The notes: generated from the sequence alone by a model not told the origin. A stretch of DNA of 30,444 bases from an uncultured Lachnospiraceae bacterium (GCA_910587895.1 CAJUOE010000277.1:1-30444), one strand, 5' to 3'; positions 7,833 to 15,133 are shown, counted from the first letter of the stretch. Numbers and translations: made by a program.

Positions 7833-8687
7833 ATGATGGGAGAATTTACGAACAAGATTGATTTTGCAGTGCTGGCAATGGTGAAGGACGCAAACCCTAA
7901 CGGAGATCCGTTGAACGGGAACCGTCCGCGTGAGACATACGATGGCTATGGAGAAATCTCGGATGTATGCATCAAGCGAAAAATAAGGAACAGGCTTCAG
8001 GATATGGGGGAAAGAATTTTTGTCCAGAGCGATGAGCGCGCAGACGATGGTTATAAGAGCCTTGCCGAGCGCGCAAAGAGCAACGAGGTTATGCAAAAGG
8101 CGTTAAAGGATAAGGACAGGGATGCGTATGCAAAAGAGGCGTGTGAGACGTGGATTGACGTGCGCAGTTTCGGGCAGGTATTTGCATTTAAGGATAACAG
8201 CGTATCGGTCGGCGTCCGGGGACCGGTTTCTGTCCACTCTGGATTCAGTGTGATGCCGGTATCCATTGACAGTATGCAGATAACCAAGAGCGTAAACAGT
8301 GAGACAAAGGATAAAGGAAAGAAATCTGCCGATACCATGGGCATGAAACATAAAGTATGTTCCGCGCTTTATGTAATAAAAGGAAGTATCAACCATCAGC
8401 TTGCAAAGAAGACTGGATTCAGTGATGAGGACGCAGAGAAAATAAAAGAGGCGCTTAGAACCCTGTTTGTCAACGACAGTTCTTCCGCCAGGCCGGACGG
8501 CAGCATGGAGGTATGCAAGGTTTACTGGTGGAAACATAACTGTCCGATGGGGCAATATTCTTCTGCAAAGGTACATCGGCTTTTAAATGTAACTGCCAAA
8601 ACGGACGACCCCAAAGAATTTGAAGATTACGATATCTGTCTGGATTCCCTTCCGGATCTTAAGGTCGAGGAAATCGAGGGGATGTGA
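7833..8687 (+). CDS. cas7c: Cas7c/Csd2, Cascade backbone subunit
   Basis: The 284-aa RAMP protein polymerises along the crRNA spacer to form the Cascade backbone. Diagnostic motifs are the N-terminal MVKDANPNGDPLNGNRPR with its glycine-rich turn, SDVCIKRKIRNRLQD, DVRSFGQVFAF, GVRGPVSVHSGFSV, and YWWKHNCPMGQYSSAKVHR. The first of two adjacent ATGs (7833) follows AAAGGAGAG at good spacing. The stop overlaps the start region of cas4 (sequence GGATGTGATGATG), so the two genes are coupled. Length is normal for the family and no damage is visible. Confidence 0.95.
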   Translation: MMGEFTNKIDFAVLAMVKDANPNGDPLNGNRPRETYDGYGEISDVCIKRKIRNRLQDMGERIFVQSDERADDGYKSLAERAKSNEVMQKALKDKDRDAYAKEACETWIDVRSFGQVFAFKDNSVSVGVRGPVSVHSGFSVMPVSIDSMQITKSVNSETKDKGKKSADTMGMKHKVCSALYVIKGSINHQLAKKTGFSDEDAEKIKEALRTLFVNDSSSARPDGSMEVCKVYWWKHNCPMGQYSSAKVHRLLNVTAKTDDPKEFEDYDICLDSLPDLKVEEIEGM

Positions 8688-9349
8688 TGATGTATCCGGA
8701 AGAAGATTATTTAATGCTTTCGGGCATTCAGCATTTTGTCTTTTGCAGGAAACAGTGGGCGCTGATACATATTGAGCAGCAGTGGGCGGAAAATTATCAG
8801 ACGACTGCGGGAGAGCTGATGCATAAAAGGGCGCATGACGAAGGCTCTTTTGAAAAGAGAGGGGATCTTCTGACTGTGAGAGGGTTGCGTATCTCGTCTC
8901 GTGAACTTGGGTTAAGCGGACAATGTGATGTGGTAGAATTTCATCAAAAAGAGGATGGAATCAGTCTGTTCGGCTACGATGGGAAGTGGACAGTGGTTCC
9001 CATTGAGTACAAGAGAGGCACGGTCAAAGAGGATCATTCTGATGAGGCGCAGCTTTGTGCGCAGGCAATCTGCCTGGAGGAAATGTTTCAGACGAAGATA
9101 CCGCAAGGATTTTTATTTTACGGTGAAAACCGGCGGAGGCATCACGTGGAATTTACGGAAAACCTGCGTCAGGAAGTAAGGAAACTGACGAAGGAGATGC
9201 ATGAACTGTTCCGGAGAGGATATACGCCAAACGTGAAGTATTCCAAACAGTGCAAATCATGTTCGCTGAAAGACCTCTGCCTTCCCAAACGGCAGAAGGG
9301 GATAAATGTGCGGACATATATTGAGCAGAATATTCACAGCATGGACTGA
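8687..9349 (+). CDS. cas4: Cas4 RecB-like exonuclease of the adaptation module
   Basis: The 220-aa Cas4 trims prespacers and helps select PAM-correct spacers together with Cas1-Cas2. Visible signatures are GIQHFVFCRKQWALI with the first iron-sulfur cysteine, SGQCDVVEF and VVPIEYKRG for the RecB nuclease core, and the C-terminal cluster KQCKSCSLKDLCLPK with three more cysteines. Starts GTG 8684, ATG 8687 and ATG 8690 are all possible behind GAGGGG; 8687 has the usual spacing. The gene appears complete. The cas1 reading begins immediately after its TGA in the same frame, where the first part of cas1 has been lost. Confidence 0.9.
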   Translation: MMYPEEDYLMLSGIQHFVFCRKQWALIHIEQQWAENYQTTAGELMHKRAHDEGSFEKRGDLLTVRGLRISSRELGLSGQCDVVEFHQKEDGISLFGYDGKWTVVPIEYKRGTVKEDHSDEAQLCAQAICLEEMFQTKIPQGFLFYGENRRRHHVEFTENLRQEVRKLTKEMHELFRRGYTPNVKYSKQCKSCSLKDLCLPKRQKGINVRTYIEQNIHSMD

Positions 9350-9352
9350 TTC

Positions 9353-10303
9353 TTGCAGAAAGGATATTGTGGCAGGTTTCCGCTCCACACGCTGGAACAT
9401 ATCATATGTTTTACCTATAAGGGAGCGTCGCCTGCATTGATGGGAGCCTGTGCAGAGCGGAAAATCGGCTTGAGTTTCTTTTCTCCACAGGGAAGATTTC
9501 TGGCAAGGGTTAGCGGGAAGGAATATGGGAATGTTTTGCTGCGGAAGGGGCAGTACCGTATTTCTGACAGCGAAGATAAAAGCGTAATTTATGCCAGAAA
9601 TATGATTACCGGAAAACTTTTTAACTGTAGATGGAGCATTGAGCGGACGCTGCGCGACCATGCATATCGTGTGGATGCAGAAAAGCTGAAACAGATATCA
9701 AATGTGCTCTATGAAACTTTGCCGAGGGTGGACAAAGTATCCGGGCTTGACGAATTGCGTGGCATAGAGGGAAAGGCTGCGGAGCAGTATTTTTCCATAT
9801 TTGATGATATGATCTTAAACCAGAAAGAAGATTTTGAATTTACCACCAGAAACCGAAGGCCTCCGCTTGACAACATCAATGCCGTCCTGTCTTTTGCTTA
9901 TACGCTGTTGGCAGGTGATTGTGCAAATGCCTTATCCAGCGTGGGGTTAGACCCTTATGTGGGATTTATGCATGGAGACCGACCGGGAAGGAATTCACTT
10001 GCCCTGGACTTGATGGAAGAGCTGCGGCCAATTCTGGCAGACCGCTTTATTCTGACATTAGTCAACACGAAGGTAATTCAGGCAAAGCATTTTGAGAAAC
10101 AGAAAGGCCATGCAGTCTTGCTGAATGACGAGGGTAGAAAAGCGTTTTTAAATGCCTGGCAGAATCACAAAAAGGAATCCATCACGCATCCATTCTTAAA
10201 AGAAAAGATTGCATGGGGGCTGGTTCCATATGTGCAGGCGCTCTTGTTTGCACGGACAATCAGAGGGGACATGGAGGAATATCCGCCATTCTTATGGAAG
10301 TAG
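9353..10303 (+). CDS. cas1: Cas1 integrase, N-terminally truncated (probably inactive)
   Basis: The sequence from GRFPLHTLEHIICFTYKG onward is a clear type I-C Cas1. The metal ligands are present: E139 in RGIEGKAAEQYF, H207 in GFMHGDRPGR and D219 in LALDLMEE. Family members start with roughly 25-30 further residues (a MxxLLNTLYV...LSLDGENVV-type first beta strands), which are missing here. Only three bases separate the cas4 stop from the reading, and both share a frame, so about 75-90 bp appear to be deleted. The sole start is a TTG at 9353 without a convincing ribosome binding site. The N-terminal beta domain mediates Cas1 dimerisation, so this protein is probably non-functional or not made. 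Confidence 0.85.
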   Translation: MQKGYCGRFPLHTLEHIICFTYKGASPALMGACAERKIGLSFFSPQGRFLARVSGKEYGNVLLRKGQYRISDSEDKSVIYARNMITGKLFNCRWSIERTLRDHAYRVDAEKLKQISNVLYETLPRVDKVSGLDELRGIEGKAAEQYFSIFDDMILNQKEDFEFTTRNRRPPLDNINAVLSFAYTLLAGDCANALSSVGLDPYVGFMHGDRPGRNSLALDLMEELRPILADRFILTLVNTKVIQAKHFEKQKGHAVLLNDEGRKAFLNAWQNHKKESITHPFLKEKIAWGLVPYVQALLFARTIRGDMEEYPPFLWK

Positions 10304-10737
10304 GTGTTGCGTATCTTAGTATTGATTACATATGATGTATCTACGCAGGATGCAGCAGGGAGAAAGCGTTTGCGAAAGGTTGCAAAGGAATGCGTGAATT
10401 ATGGACAGCGTGTGCAGAATTCTGTATTTGAGTGTATGTTGGATGCATCTCAGCTATTGATATTGAAAGACAGTCTGGTGTCCATGATTGATGAGAAGGA
10501 AGACAGCCTGCGTTTTTATTCCCGCGAGCAATGAGCCAAGCAGCCGCACTTGCGCGGATATTTGGCGAATGCCGCGAGGGTCAAATACCCCACCCCTTGG
10601 GATGGAAAAAACAAGCCAAGCCATGCTCCATAGTTTGCTGCGGGGTATTTGACTATCTGGGAAATAAATATCAGACCAAAGTGGAACATTTTGGTATAAA
10701 GTCGTCATATGAACCCGAAGGAGTTCTGATGATATAA
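10304..10737 (+). pseudogene. cas2: Cas2 gene split by a palindromic insertion
   Basis: The 5' part (10304-10519) encodes a normal type I-C Cas2 start, ILVLITYDVSTQDAAGRKRL, then CVNYGQRVQNSVFECMLDA and EDSLRFY. The remainder, YLGNKYQTKVEHFG followed by a C-terminal IKSSYEPEGVLMI and TAA, resumes at 10654 in another frame. Joined, the two parts give about 99 residues, the usual Cas2 length. The intervening ~134 bp contain stop codons and strong inverted repeats. As written, translation ends at TGA 10532-10534 after 76 residues, lacking the last beta strand that docks onto Cas1. Cas2 should be inactive. Start is GTG 10304 or TTG 10307. Confidence 0.93.
10520..10653. mobile_element. 134-bp MITE/REP-like palindromic element inserted in cas2
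   Basis: The insert carries two nested palindromes. The first pairs GCCAA (10534-10538) with TTGGC (10562-10566) around an inner CCGC/GCGG stem. The second is a perfect 12-bp inverted repeat, GTCAAATACCCC (10580-10591) and GGGGTATTTGAC (10642-10653). It has no coding capacity. TAT occurs on both sides (10517-10519, 10654-10656), possibly a 3-bp target duplication. The structure is typical of a short, non-autonomous, folded repeat. I expect other copies in this genome but cannot test that here. Confidence 0.8.
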
Positions 10738-10902
10738 AATGGTGCGAACTGTGAGCTGACATGAAATGCCCGGGAGGTTCGCACCGGAAAAAAGTAACAA
10801 ATTATGGTGATAAAAGTTTTTATCACGAAAAGATGATGTTGGGATTTGGCAACATTGTCGAAACAGGAATCCATATTTGGGATATAATATGTGATTTTTG
10901 CA
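10738..10902 (+). promoter_or_regulatory. CRISPR leader with hairpin and -10 box
   Basis: This AT-rich stretch between cas2 and the first repeat has the features of a type I-C leader. A 9-bp inverted repeat, GGTGCGAAC (10741-10749) and GTTCGCACC (10777-10785), is followed by an A-rich tract and a second small palindrome, GTGATAAAA...TTTTTATCAC (about 10807-10825). A TATAAT at 10883-10888 lies 14 nt before repeat 1 and probably starts pre-crRNA transcription, although no good -35 is seen. Confidence 0.75.
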
Positions 10903-11475
10903 GTCGCCACCCGCGAGGGTGGCGTGGATTGAAATATAGCACAACTGGAATCCTATGTTGTTGTGTATGGTCGCCACCCGCGAGGGTGGCGTGGATTGAA
11001 ATGCCACATCGGGTCGAAGGAGAACGAGGACATAAGGGTCGCCACCCGCGAGGGTGGCGAGGATTGAAATAATGATGGAAAAGGCTTCCCGGTAGAGGTC
11101 CGTTGTCGCCACCCGCGAGGGTGGCGTGGATTGAAATCGGCTGTACGCCGTACCATTTGAGCACTGCCAGTGTCGCCACCCGCGAGGGTGGCGTGGATTG
11201 AAATCAAGCCCGATGTTTGCAGGCGTGATGTTCACGTCCCGTCGCCACCCGCGAGGGTGGCGAGGATTGAAATTTCTGTATATAAATACTTTATTTCTGT
11301 ATTTTTGTCGCCACCCACGCGGGTGGCGAGGATTGAAATAATAGTAATATTTTCCATATTTTTAACCTCTATCTGTCACCACTCTCCGCGTTGTTGATGA
11401 GGATTGAAATTCATACAGCAGTTGTATCAGAGGACGCATCCTGATCCACTTGGCGAGTGTAACGTGAATTAAAAT
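10903..11475 (+). CRISPR. Type I-C CRISPR array: seven good repeats and two degenerate ones
   Basis: The 33-nt repeat runs GTCGCCACCC-GCGA-GGGTGGC and ends GTGGATTGAAAT or GAGGATTGAAAT; the 7-bp GC stem is typical of Cas5c-processed repeats. Repeats start at 10903, 10970, 11038, 11105, 11172, 11241 and 11307. Spacers are 33-36 nt. Repeats 3, 6 and 7 carry the GCGAGG variant, and repeat 7 also has an altered loop (ACGC) with its stem kept. A decayed repeat lies at 11375-11410, keeping GAGGATTGAAAT but with the stem destroyed, and a further one at 11443-11475. Decay at the leader-distal end is the usual pattern and fixes transcription direction as plus. The array is short, in line with damaged cas1 and cas2. 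Confidence 0.97.
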
Positions 11476-11540
11476 GGAATGAATACGATTTTCCTAATGC
11501 GGAACTATTAAGACTACATAGAAAAGGAGGATTGTATATT

Positions 11541-11831
11541 ATGAAGAAACTGATTGCAGAAGAATATAAGCGGTTTGAAGACATCAAACAGATTCGTGAG
11601 GACGGTTCAGAATTTTGGAGCGCCAGAGAACTTGCAGTTGCTTTAGATTACACCCAGTAGAGAAATTTTACTGGTGTGATAAAACGAGCAATGATTGCCT
11701 GTGAGAATAGTGGAAATGATATTTTTCACGATTTTGCTGAGGTTAGCAAAATCGTAAAAGCGGGAGTAACAAACAAGCTTGTAAAGGACTATGAATTGTC
11801 CAGATATGCTTGTTGTCTGATACCAGATTAG
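11541..11831 (+). pseudogene. dinD: DinD-like protein remnant with in-frame stop
   Basis: After a good ribosome binding site (AAAGGAGG), ATG 11541 opens a frame reading FEDIKQIREDGSEFWSAREL. It then hits TAG at codon 40 and continues in frame with RNFTGVIKRAMIACENSG and KDYELSRYACCLI before a second stop at 11829-11831. This order and wording match the N-terminal part of DinD (DNA-damage-inducible protein D), which is usually near 280 residues. About two-thirds of the protein is absent. It is a decayed gene directly behind the CRISPR array. Confidence 0.75.
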
Positions 11832-11855
11832 GATAAAATTTTGAATAAAAGCATA

Positions 11856-11980
11856 TTGAAAAACATTTTTGCATATGCTATAATGCCAATAGGCAAAAAG
11901 AAATGAAAAGTCCACGTTGACGAAGGAACGAATCCCTAAACCGTATTGCAGTACAGTTTAGGGATTCTTCTTTACTTTTA
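11856..11980 (+). ncRNA. Candidate antitoxin RNA of a type I toxin-antitoxin pair
   Basis: A near-perfect promoter, TTGAAA (11856-11861), 17 nt, TATAAT (11879-11884), drives plus-strand transcription. A strong terminator follows about 50 nt later: GAATCCCTAAAC (11930-11941) pairs perfectly with GTTTAGGGATTC (11956-11967) before TTCTTTACTTTTA. The roughly 85-nt transcript (about 11891-11975) has no convincing reading frame. It converges on the small hydrophobic gene at 12003-12101, so it would be antisense to that mRNA's 3' region. This is the arrangement of TxpA/RatA-type systems. The RNA itself is inferred from promoter and terminator only. Confidence 0.6.
11930..11980 (+). terminator. Strong intrinsic terminator of the antisense RNA
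   Basis: A 12-bp perfect stem (11930-11941 with 11956-11967) and a 14-nt loop are followed by a T-rich tail. On the minus strand the sequence after the stem is not T-rich, so the toxin transcript may read through it and overlap the antisense RNA. Confidence 0.8.
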
Positions 11981-12002
11981 TACTGGCAAAGCACCCAGTA
12001 GG

Positions 12003-12101
12003 TTATTTGTTGCTCTCGTCATTGCTATCTAACCATTTGATGATGTAGTGGCAAGCTACACCAGCCGCAACAGCAATAAAAAAAGAAATGAAAATATCCA
12101 A
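12003..12101 (-). CDS. Small hydrophobic peptide, candidate type I toxin
   Basis: The 32-aa peptide begins MDIFISFFIAVAAGVACHY and ends with a charged tail (KWLDSNDESNK). It is one membrane helix followed by a short polar tail, as in the holin-like toxin peptides of Firmicute type I toxin-antitoxin loci. TTG at 12101 is chosen because GGAGG (12111-12115) lies 9 nt upstream; the in-frame GTG at 12110 overlaps that site. An extended -10 box, TGGTATAAT, is read from the minus strand (complement of 12149-12157) and lacks a good -35. The gene converges with the plus-strand RNA at about 11891-11975. Toxicity is inferred from size, topology and layout; it is too short for a family assignment by eye. 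Confidence 0.6.
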   Translation of the reverse strand: MDIFISFFIAVAAGVACHYIIKWLDSNDESNK

Positions 12102-12250
12102 CGCCGACACCTCCTTCCTGTTGCCAGGTTTCGGTGAGCAACGCAAAAATTATACCATATTGTTTGATGTTATTCTATCTTTTTCTGTGGACAACCCTAT
12201 CTCTGCGGACATCCCGAAATATACGAAAATCCCACAATGTATCGAAACTT

Positions 12251-12420
12251 ATGTATCATTTCATTTTACCAGCAAAATATCGGCGAGTAGTAATAGATGA
12301 AAATGTAGATCAGGTTGTAAGGAAACCTGTTTGGAAATATCTAAAAGATATCCAATTTATTTTCTGGAGATAGGGACAGATAAAGTTCATGTGAACTTTT
12401 TAGTGCAGTTTGTGCCACAA
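12251..12420 (+). pseudogene. tnpA: IS200/IS605-type TnpA transposase remnant
   Basis: The first segment reads MYHFILPAKYRRVVIDENVD, matching the start of HUH (Y1) transposases of the IS200 type. After a one-base shift near 12360 the frame continues FLEIGTDKVHVNFLVQFVP, where HVNF stands in place of the HVHF metal-binding HUH motif. A TAG at 12421-12423 ends recognisable sequence, and the catalytic tyrosine region and both element ends are missing or unrecognisable. It is an old, inactive insertion lying between the CRISPR locus and the two-component genes. No partner TnpB is present. Confidence 0.75.
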
Positions 12421-12512
12421 TAGGAAAGCATATTTAGGAAGTCAAGAGCCTGAACAAATTCAATCTGTTTTGAACAAGTAGTAAATGAAACAATTTCTTA
12501 ATTTGCCAGATG

Positions 12513-12569
12513 AAAACTGCAGTTTTGCCTGATAAGAAGTCTTGACTTTTCCCACCACATAGCTACAAT
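12513..12569 (+). promoter_or_regulatory. Promoter and palindrome upstream of the response regulator
   Basis: TTGACT (12542-12547), 16 nt, TACAAT (12564-12569) is a good housekeeping promoter about 55 nt before the regulator start. A perfect 14-bp palindrome, AAAACTGCAGTTTT (12513-12526), ends 15 nt upstream of the -35. That is a typical activator position, so it may be an autoregulatory site for the downstream response regulator (inference). Confidence 0.6.
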
Positions 12570-12623
12570 AAAAAAGTAAAAACAGATTGCTCCTGCCGAC
12601 AGCCAATAAAAGAGGAAACCAAA

Positions 12624-13307
12624 ATGAATAAGAAAATATTAGTTTTAGAAGACGATGAGATATTAAATGCCGGTTTGTGCTATAACATTCAAAATTTTGA
12701 CATGATACCTGTCTCTGCCTGCAGCGTGGAAGAGGCGAAAAACCACCTTGGAAGAGAAAACATTGATTTGATTTTACTGGACGTAAATTTACCGGATGGA
12801 AATGGTTTTGATTTTGCAAGAGAGATTGCATCAGCCTACGACGTTCCGTTTATTTTTCTGACGGCGCATATCCTGGAAGAAGAAATGATTCAGGGATTGC
12901 AGATTGGCGCGGATGATTATATTGTAAAGCCTTTTCGTATCAGGGTGGTCATGGAAAAAATAAACGCCGTGCTGAGAAGATGTTACGGTGCGAAAAAATC
13001 CCAAATTTATGAATATGGAAATCTCTCGGTTGACCTTGAAAATCATCTGGTGAAAAAGGACGGCCAGATCATTTCCCTTACCCCGACGGAATTTGAACTC
13101 CTGGAGGTGTTCTGTAAGAGCAAGGGGCAGATATTGACAAAAGAAATTTTGCTTGAACGGATATGGGATGTAAAAGAGAACTATGTAAATGAACACGCAT
13201 TGTCGCTCAATGTCAGCAGGCTAAGAAATAAGATAACAGACGAAACGCACGAATACATCAAGACAATCTATGGATTAGGTTATAAATGGATAGGAGAGAA
13301 CGAATGA
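12624..13307 (+). CDS. OmpR-family response regulator (Bce-like module)
   Basis: The 227-aa regulator has an N-terminal receiver domain with the acidic pocket EDDE at residues 9-12, phospho-acceptor D53 in LLDVNLPDGNG, T80 and K102 in VKPF. A C-terminal winged-helix DNA-binding domain follows, containing LTPTEFELLEVF and TIYGLGYKW. ATG 12624 follows AGAGGA at good spacing. The stop overlaps the kinase start by an ATGA. The adjacent kinase and ABC transporter suggest it switches on the transporter in response to cell-envelope antimicrobials. All key residues are present. Confidence 0.93.
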   Translation: MNKKILVLEDDEILNAGLCYNIQNFDMIPVSACSVEEAKNHLGRENIDLILLDVNLPDGNGFDFAREIASAYDVPFIFLTAHILEEEMIQGLQIGADDYIVKPFRIRVVMEKINAVLRRCYGAKKSQIYEYGNLSVDLENHLVKKDGQIISLTPTEFELLEVFCKSKGQILTKEILLERIWDVKENYVNEHALSLNVSRLRNKITDETHEYIKTIYGLGYKWIGENE

Positions 13308-14320
13308 AGATGGTGAAATATATGTTGGTTTCTGCGAACATATTGATGCTTATTTTGGGCGGATATCTTGTTTGCAGTAAGGTTACGGATCTTACCGTGC
13401 AAGTTCTGTTAATCGGGATTTTTCTTTCTCTTTGTTTCCTGAACCTGGGAAGTTATTTTTACTTCCGCAGCCAGTTTGTCACCCTGTCTTCCCAAATTTG
13501 TCGTTACTCGCAGCAGATTATGCATGGGAAATCCGCTGAAAATGTATGGAACAAAGAAACGCTTACCTCCAAAGTGGTAATGGAATTAGAAAAAATGGAA
13601 CGGATTGTCGCGCATCAAAGCGCGGCAAATAAAAAAGAAAAACAGGAATTGCAGGAAATGATTTCTGAAATCACGCATCAGATAAAAAACCCCCTGACCA
13701 ATATAAAAATGTATGGCGATATGCTTACGGATGCAGAGATTCATGCAGAGCCGTCAAAGCAGTTTATGGACATTATGAGACAACAGCTTGGGAAAGTGGA
13801 ATTTTTGCTGGATGCGTTGGTAAAAGCCTCAAGGCTTGAGACAGAGATGATCGTTCTAAAGCCCTCAAACAGTAAAATGATTGAAACCCTGGCGCTTGCC
13901 GTCAACCATGTGATCCAAAAAGCGGAGCAAAAACAGATTGAGATTTCCGTGGAATGCCGTCCTTCGATTCAGGTATACCACGATATGAAGTGGACGGCGG
14001 AAGCTGTGGAGAATGTTCTGGATAATGCCGTGAAATATACGCCGGAGAATGGGAAAATAAATATTTCAGTCAACGTAGGGGAAATGTATACCGAAGTCCG
14101 GGTGAAAGACACGGGAAAAGGGATTGAGACGTCACATTTTAACGATATATTCAAGCGCTTTTACAGGGAGGCGGGCGTATCGAAAGTGGAAGGGCTGGGG
14201 CTGGGATTATACCTTGCGAGAAATATTATAGCCCTGCAAAAAGGATATATTTCGGTGCGTTCTGTGGTCGGAAGAGGCAGCTGCTTTTCCATTTGCCTTC
14301 CCAATTATGTTTCGGAATGA
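13304..14320 (+). CDS. Sensor histidine kinase with short extracellular loop
   Basis: The 338-aa protein has two membrane helices near residues 4-24 and 32-52 with only about seven residues outside, so it cannot bind a ligand directly. This is the intramembrane-sensing layout of BceS-like kinases, which read their partner transporter. The HisKA box contains H125 in EITHQIKNPLTN. The ATPase domain shows NVLDNAVKYTP (N box), VKDTGKGI (G1) and GLGLGLYLARNI (G2). ATG 13304 is chosen because AGGAGAG precedes it and it overlaps the regulator stop (ATGA). A longer reading from 13286 lacks a ribosome binding site. Confidence 0.92.
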   Translation: MKMVKYMLVSANILMLILGGYLVCSKVTDLTVQVLLIGIFLSLCFLNLGSYFYFRSQFVTLSSQICRYSQQIMHGKSAENVWNKETLTSKVVMELEKMERIVAHQSAANKKEKQELQEMISEITHQIKNPLTNIKMYGDMLTDAEIHAEPSKQFMDIMRQQLGKVEFLLDALVKASRLETEMIVLKPSNSKMIETLALAVNHVIQKAEQKQIEISVECRPSIQVYHDMKWTAEAVENVLDNAVKYTPENGKINISVNVGEMYTEVRVKDTGKGIETSHFNDIFKRFYREAGVSKVEGLGLGLYLARNIIALQKGYISVRSVVGRGSCFSICLPNYVSE

Positions 14321-14331
14321 ATTGTTTCGGT

Positions 14332-14434
14332 TTTGATACTTTTTGCTTTGAAGTTGAGACAGGATTGATAAAATTTAAGCTTATAATAGTGATTACAGAA
14401 ACCGGCAGGAGTTTTTGTATGTAAAAGTATCAAA
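14332..14434 (+). promoter_or_regulatory. Transporter promoter region flanked by a 12-bp inverted repeat
   Basis: TTTGATACTTTT (14332-14343) and its exact complement AAAAGTATCAAA (14423-14434) bracket a region with TATAAT at 14382-14387. No consensus -35 stands at 16-18 nt, as expected for a promoter needing an activator. The two arms could be paired protein-binding sites. The right arm lies just upstream of the ribosome binding site of the ATPase gene. Confidence 0.5.
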
Positions 14435-14452
14435 CAGAAAGGAACAATGCAA

Positions 14453-15133
14453 ATGAACATTTTAAGCGCAAACAAGGTAATCAAACATTATGGCAAGGAA
14501 CCTGTGCTGGTAAAGGCACTTGACGGAGTGACGATGGAAGTGGAGGAGGGCAGCTTTACTGCGATTGTTGGCACTTCCGGTTCCGGTAAAAGCACGCTGC
14601 TCCATATATTGGGAGGGCTGGATGCTCCTACCGGGGGCAGCGTTGTTGTGGATGGGCAGGAGTTAAGCGGCATGGGGAAAAATGAACTTGCCATCTTCCG
14701 CAGGAGAAAAATAGGATTTATTTTCCAAAATTATAATTTGGTTCCCAATTTAACCGTTTACGATAACATTGTTCTTCCGGTAGAGTTAGACGGAAGAACG
14801 GTGGATGGGGAGTATCTTACGACAATTGTACGGACGTTGGGATTGGAAGACAAGTTAAACAGGAAACCGAATAAATTATCCGGCGGGCAGCAGCAGAGAG
14901 TTGCGATTGCAAGGGCATTGGCGGCAAAGCCTGCAATAATCCTGGCGGATGAGCCGACGGGAAATCTTGACAGCCATACAAGCCAGGAAGTGATTGGCTT
15001 GCTGCAAACGACAAGCCGGGAATTCCACCAGACAATTGTCATGATTACTCACAATGACGAAATTGCGCAATCAGCCGATCGCGTGATCCGTATTGAGGAC
15101 GGCAGGATTGTGGAAAGCAGGTGGGAATCATGA
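14453..15133 (+). CDS. ABC transporter ATP-binding protein (antimicrobial peptide type)
   Basis: The 226-aa ATPase of the MacB/LolD/BceA group has Walker A GTSGSGKST, a Q-loop in GFIFQNYNLVPNL, signature LSGGQQQRVAIARAL, Walker B ILADEPTGNLD and the switch histidine in MITHNDE. It should power the FtsX-type permease encoded next, with which it overlaps by an ATGA. ATG 14453 (MNILSANK) lies 9 nt after AAAGGA; the ATG six bases earlier is too close to that site. Its position after a BceS-like kinase points to removal of, or protection from, peptide antibiotics or bacteriocins. The substrate cannot be read from the sequence. Confidence 0.93.
   Translation: MNILSANKVIKHYGKEPVLVKALDGVTMEVEEGSFTAIVGTSGSGKSTLLHILGGLDAPTGGSVVVDGQELSGMGKNELAIFRRRKIGFIFQNYNLVPNLTVYDNIVLPVELDGRTVDGEYLTTIVRTLGLEDKLNRKPNKLSGGQQQRVAIARALAAKPAIILADEPTGNLDSHTSQEVIGLLQTTSREFHQTIVMITHNDEIAQSADRVIRIEDGRIVESRWES

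Larger units (their letters stand above)
11476..12623. other. Relic zone between the CRISPR array and the two-component system
   Basis: This 1.1-kb stretch has no intact gene longer than about 35 codons. It holds, in order, the dinD remnant, the candidate type I toxin-antitoxin pair, the transposase remnant, about 90 nt of unassigned AT-rich sequence (12421-12512), and the promoter region of the downstream regulator. Several unrelated decayed genes side by side suggest an insertion hot spot. Confidence 0.7.

Noticed and set aside
10531..10737. Separate 68-aa gene downstream of cas2
   Set aside because: Its second half is the Cas2 C-terminus and its first half is the palindromic insert; it is part of the broken cas2.
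10705..11235. Long minus-strand and plus-strand frames across the CRISPR array
   Set aside because: They are made of the translated 33-nt repeats (recurring HPRGWR or PPARVA patterns) and have no ribosome binding sites.
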